64,000 bases of DNA from Chloroflexota bacterium (GTDB taxonomy: Bacteria > Chloroflexota > JAJPGV01): the NCBI GenBank assembly GCA_021325635.1, contig JAJPGV010000007.1, positions 1-64,000 of the forward strand, written 5' to 3'. The notes under the pieces are model-generated. The model was not told where the DNA came from and searched no databases. It saw only the letters and a program-made list of their open reading frames with translations. Positions within the stretch are counted from its first letter, which is position 1; each line of letters opens with the position of its first letter. Positions 61,638 to 64,000 of the stretch are shown piece after piece. The translations under genes and the position numbers were made by a program.

Positions 61638-62369
61638 TCAGCGAGCCTGCGAGAGGGACGCGGCGCGAGTCCAGGAGAAGATCTCCTCGTTGTCCGGTAC
61701 CGGCTGATTGAAGTCGATGTACGGCGGGAAGATCTCCTTGCAGCGGTCCTTGAACCAGCGGTCGAATGGCGTATGAGAAGCGGCAAACTGGCGGTTGGCT
61801 TCGACCGGATCCTCGCCTTCGATGTAGACGACGATCATGTCACCCGCCGGCGTGTGATTCAGGAACACCTCTTCGCGGGTCATCCTCTTGGCCAGCCGGG
61901 ATTCGGTCAGCTCGGCCCTTCGGGTGACAAAGGCTTCTCGAGCGAACGCTCGGCCGTCGTCCGTCTTGCCTGGCAGGAGCGGCGCCGTGAAGACCAGGCC
62001 ACGCGCACGCTGGGGATTGCCCGGAGCAAGCCACTGGCCGACCGTTTCCGGCTCGGGGAGTTTGCCGAGCGATCGAAAATCCACGCCGGTCGCCTCCGCT
62101 TCTCTCTCGATGAAATAGCGGTCGAGAGGGCTTTCCGACGCCAGCATGACAGACATCCCCTCATTGAGCGAGCGGTCGGCGTCGATGTACGCCAGCACTA
62201 CTGCGCTTCCATCCGGGTTGTCCTGGATGTACGCGCGCTCGACCGATACGCCCATGCGTCCGCGCGAATCCTCGTATTCAGCCCGGCGCTCCTGGAGCTG
62301 GCGGCAGACGTCGCGAATAACCGGCTCCTTGCCGGGCACAATCGGAAAGATCAAACCGTAGGTGGGCAT
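61638..62369 (-). CDS. Protein with duplicated ABM-like (ferredoxin-like) domains
   Basis: 243 aa from an ATG with ribosome binding site GGAGG 8 nt upstream. Two halves resemble each other: GLIFPIVPGKEPVIRDVCRQL with MSVMLASESPLDRYFIER in the first, and GLVFTAPLLPGKTDDGRAFAREA with ASHTPFDRWFKDR in the second. Each half looks like a dimeric alpha-beta barrel unit of the antibiotic-biosynthesis-monooxygenase or DUF6176 type. The function is unknown. It lies 115 bp downstream of the ATPase-type regulator on the same strand and may be under its control. Confidence 0.65.
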   Translation of the reverse strand: MPTYGLIFPIVPGKEPVIRDVCRQLQERRAEYEDSRGRMGVSVERAYIQDNPDGSAVVLAYIDADRSLNEGMSVMLASESPLDRYFIEREAEATGVDFRSLGKLPEPETVGQWLAPGNPQRARGLVFTAPLLPGKTDDGRAFAREAFVTRRAELTESRLAKRMTREEVFLNHTPAGDMIVVYIEGEDPVEANRQFAASHTPFDRWFKDRCKEIFPPYIDFNQPVPDNEEIFSWTRAASLSQAR

Positions 62370-62484
62370 CTGACTGACCTCCTCATGGCTGTTGTGACTG
62401 GATGCCGCCAGTATGGGCGCGCGCTCCTGTCCGGGACAGACCAATCCGAGGTCAGCTTCTGTTCAGATGCTGGTCAGTGTTTGC

Positions 62485-64000
62485 TCATTGCTCGAATACG
62501 CCCAGCTCACGCTGCCACAGGGAGGTCGTGACGCGGGCAATGCCGGCTTTCAGGTAGCGCCGGTACGTGCTGAACGGCAGATCCAGCAGCTCGGCCGCCT
62601 GCTCCTGGCTGGCGGCCGGATGGAAATAGGTGTGCTGCAGGGCGGACCACAGCCGAGCGTCCCGAGCCGACAGCTTGAGCCCCTCGGCCGCGTCCAGGAT
62701 CTGGCTGCGCAGGACTTCCACGCGCCGCGCCTCCCCTGAGGCCGCGCCGGAACGCTCCGAAATGAGCCGCGACCGTAGCAAAGCGTTGGTCTGCAGCAAA
62801 TCCGTCCGGTTGAAATGACGCAGCGCTTCCAGAACGGCGCCAGCGAATTCCGGCTCACTCAACACGACACTGCCAGCCTGCCTGGCGTCCGCTGGTTCGG
62901 GTGTATCGATCTCTCGGCTCCCCAGCAAGGTCAACCAGGCGAGCGGCGGCCGGATCCGCCAGTCATGGCCGAACACACCGAAATGCCTGCCGCCCACCAC
63001 GAAGTCGGCTTGAGGCAGCCGCGGCAGATCCACGTGCGAGAACATCGAACGCCAGAAGTCAGCGTCGGCGACAGGGAAGAAGCTGAACGCAAGCCCTGGA
63101 GTGGTCAGGTAGTACTGCGCGGCGCGTCCGAAGATCAAGCTCTGAGTCGCGGACACCGCCTGATAGGTGTGGCGTTCCATCCAGAAGCGGAACAGCGTTG
63201 CACGTTCGCCTGACCGGAGCGGCGACGTCGCCTCCAGGTAACGGCACACCGCGCGAACCGCGGGATCCTGCTCCCGCTCCTCACCGGATAGATCTTCCAG
63301 CGGCAGCGGTACGACAAAGCCGCTTGGCTTCCCCTCAGCGTCGCGGTACACCACGAACGTGCTCGGCAAGCGCTGGATCCAGTAGTCCAGCCACAGCCTC
63401 GACTCCGGCCCCTCGTGGCGCTCGACCATCTCGCGCAGCAGCCGCTCATCGCCCGGCCGCAGCGCATCGGGCATGCTTGCTCCTGTTTCCTGCCATTCCA
63501 GGTAGGGGCGCATCAGCGGGTTATCACGATGCAGGAAGACGTAGTCGAACAGCACGCGCTGCTGCTCGAAGCCATGGGTCTGCTGGACGCGGCCGCCGTA
63601 GTGCGCGCGAGCCCGCCGGTGCAGCTCGGCGTACCAGTCGGGATCCCGCCAGCGCAGGTTGGCCGTCAGCGCTTCCCGCGCGATCTCATGCGGGAACAGG
63701 CCCTCATGCCCCGGCTCCACGAACGACAGGGACTGCAGCCACCGAAAGAGCTGGTGGGCATCCCCTGAATCCAGCAGCTCTGCCAGCAAGGGCTCTGTCG
63801 TGGAGCGGACCAAGGCGCACGCCTCCAGCGCGCGGCGATGCTCGCGATCGGGCACGGAGCCCAGGAAATGCGTGACCAGCGTCGACACGATGTCATGGGC
63901 ATTCTCCGGCGCGAACTGCAGGCCGTTGTGCTGCGAGAATGCATCGGCGATCAGGGACAGCGCCAGCGGGTGCCCGTGGGTGAACTCGATGACGGCCCCT
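62485..64000 (-). CDS. AAA/NACHT-type ATP-binding transcriptional regulator, C-terminal part (runs off the right edge)
   Basis: The frame is open to the window end, so at least 505 residues of the C-terminal part are inside and the ATPase core is outside. FTHGHPLALSLIADAFS near the edge is the lid segment of STAND-type ATPases common in Chloroflexota. A long helical region follows. The last 60 residues (AASQEQAAELLDLPFSTYRRYLKAGIARV) form a sigma-region-4-like helix-turn-helix. It is probably a regulator activated by a signal bound to the middle region. The ABM-like gene is immediately downstream. Confidence 0.8.
   Translation of the reverse strand, partial: GAVIEFTHGHPLALSLIADAFSQHNGLQFAPENAHDIVSTLVTHFLGSVPDREHRRALEACALVRSTTEPLLAELLDSGDAHQLFRWLQSLSFVEPGHEGLFPHEIAREALTANLRWRDPDWYAELHRRARAHYGGRVQQTHGFEQQRVLFDYVFLHRDNPLMRPYLEWQETGASMPDALRPGDERLLREMVERHEGPESRLWLDYWIQRLPSTFVVYRDAEGKPSGFVVPLPLEDLSGEEREQDPAVRAVCRYLEATSPLRSGERATLFRFWMERHTYQAVSATQSLIFGRAAQYYLTTPGLAFSFFPVADADFWRSMFSHVDLPRLPQADFVVGGRHFGVFGHDWRIRPPLAWLTLLGSREIDTPEPADARQAGSVVLSEPEFAGAVLEALRHFNRTDLLQTNALLRSRLISERSGAASGEARRVEVLRSQILDAAEGLKLSARDARLWSALQHTYFHPAASQEQAAELLDLPFSTYRRYLKAGIARVTTSLWQRELGVFEQ

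Overview
The window is GC-rich and gene-dense and looks like the chromosome of a Chloroflexota bacterium, probably an uncultured soil or marine lineage. This is an inference from gene content: lipoproteins with long Ala/Ser/Pro/Lys linkers after the lipobox, a VanW protein preceded by HGGL-IFG type repeats, a PQQ-type sugar dehydrogenase with an N-terminal domain ending in an NWTAFTDG motif, and an ATPase regulator with a C-terminal helix-turn-helix. No rRNA, tRNA, CRISPR array, transposase or phage gene was seen. Several genes have a -10 hexamer only 5-8 nt before the start codon, which suggests frequent leaderless transcription.

Layout. 1-2760: start of a Rieske oxygenase, a first UbiD-family decarboxylase and a divergent prephenate-dehydratase-like protein. 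3180-7550: GT4 glycosyltransferase, copper lipoprotein, phosphoribosyltransferase, amidohydrolase and a small membrane protein. 7600-14400: housekeeping block with a site-2 protease, thiD, a TPP riboswitch with thiC, a PPOX protein, a DUF3090 protein, pterin dehydratase, a metallo-beta-lactamase-fold hydrolase and dtd. 14480-19685: a mutagenesis operon, imuB-like plus dnaE2, behind a 48-bp palindrome containing a GAAC-N4-GTTC SOS-type box. The lexA gene is in the same window at 43725-44381. 20000-29920: CopD-like protein, L,D-transpeptidase, LysR and rpe, three DinB/maleylpyruvate-isomerase-type genes, an LLM flavin oxidoreductase and a TPR protein.

30010-37338 is a seven-gene minus-strand run: UbiD decarboxylase, 4,5-dihydroxyphthalate-decarboxylase-like protein, Rieske oxygenase, heme-oxygenase-fold protein, DapA-type hydratase-aldolase, amidohydrolase and cupin. 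The three middle genes overlap by 4 nt each. It reads as an aromatic or heteroaromatic degradation pathway and is the best candidate here for an undescribed system. 37350-42180 adds a TAXI-like protein without a signal peptide, a second LLM oxidoreductase, a BNR propeller protein and a third UbiD that is a close paralogue of the second. 45000-49700 holds the PQQ-type dehydrogenase, an SDR, an HpaB-type monooxygenase and an orphan four-cluster ferredoxin. 49768-56773 holds four lipoproteins (one YVTN propeller, three solute-binding proteins) around a fourth UbiD, with a 71-bp tandem repeat array and G-run repeats between genes. The end carries an unknown helix-turn-helix protein, an ABC-2 exporter pair, a two-domain cupredoxin, a duplicated ABM-like protein and a truncated ATPase regulator.

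Taken together, much of the window appears devoted to uptake and breakdown of aromatic or xenobiotic compounds (four UbiD enzymes, two Rieske oxygenases, HpaB, two LLM enzymes, orphan binding proteins), set between ordinary housekeeping genes and an SOS mutagenesis cassette. No UbiX, the prenyl-FMN synthase that UbiD enzymes need, is present in the window.
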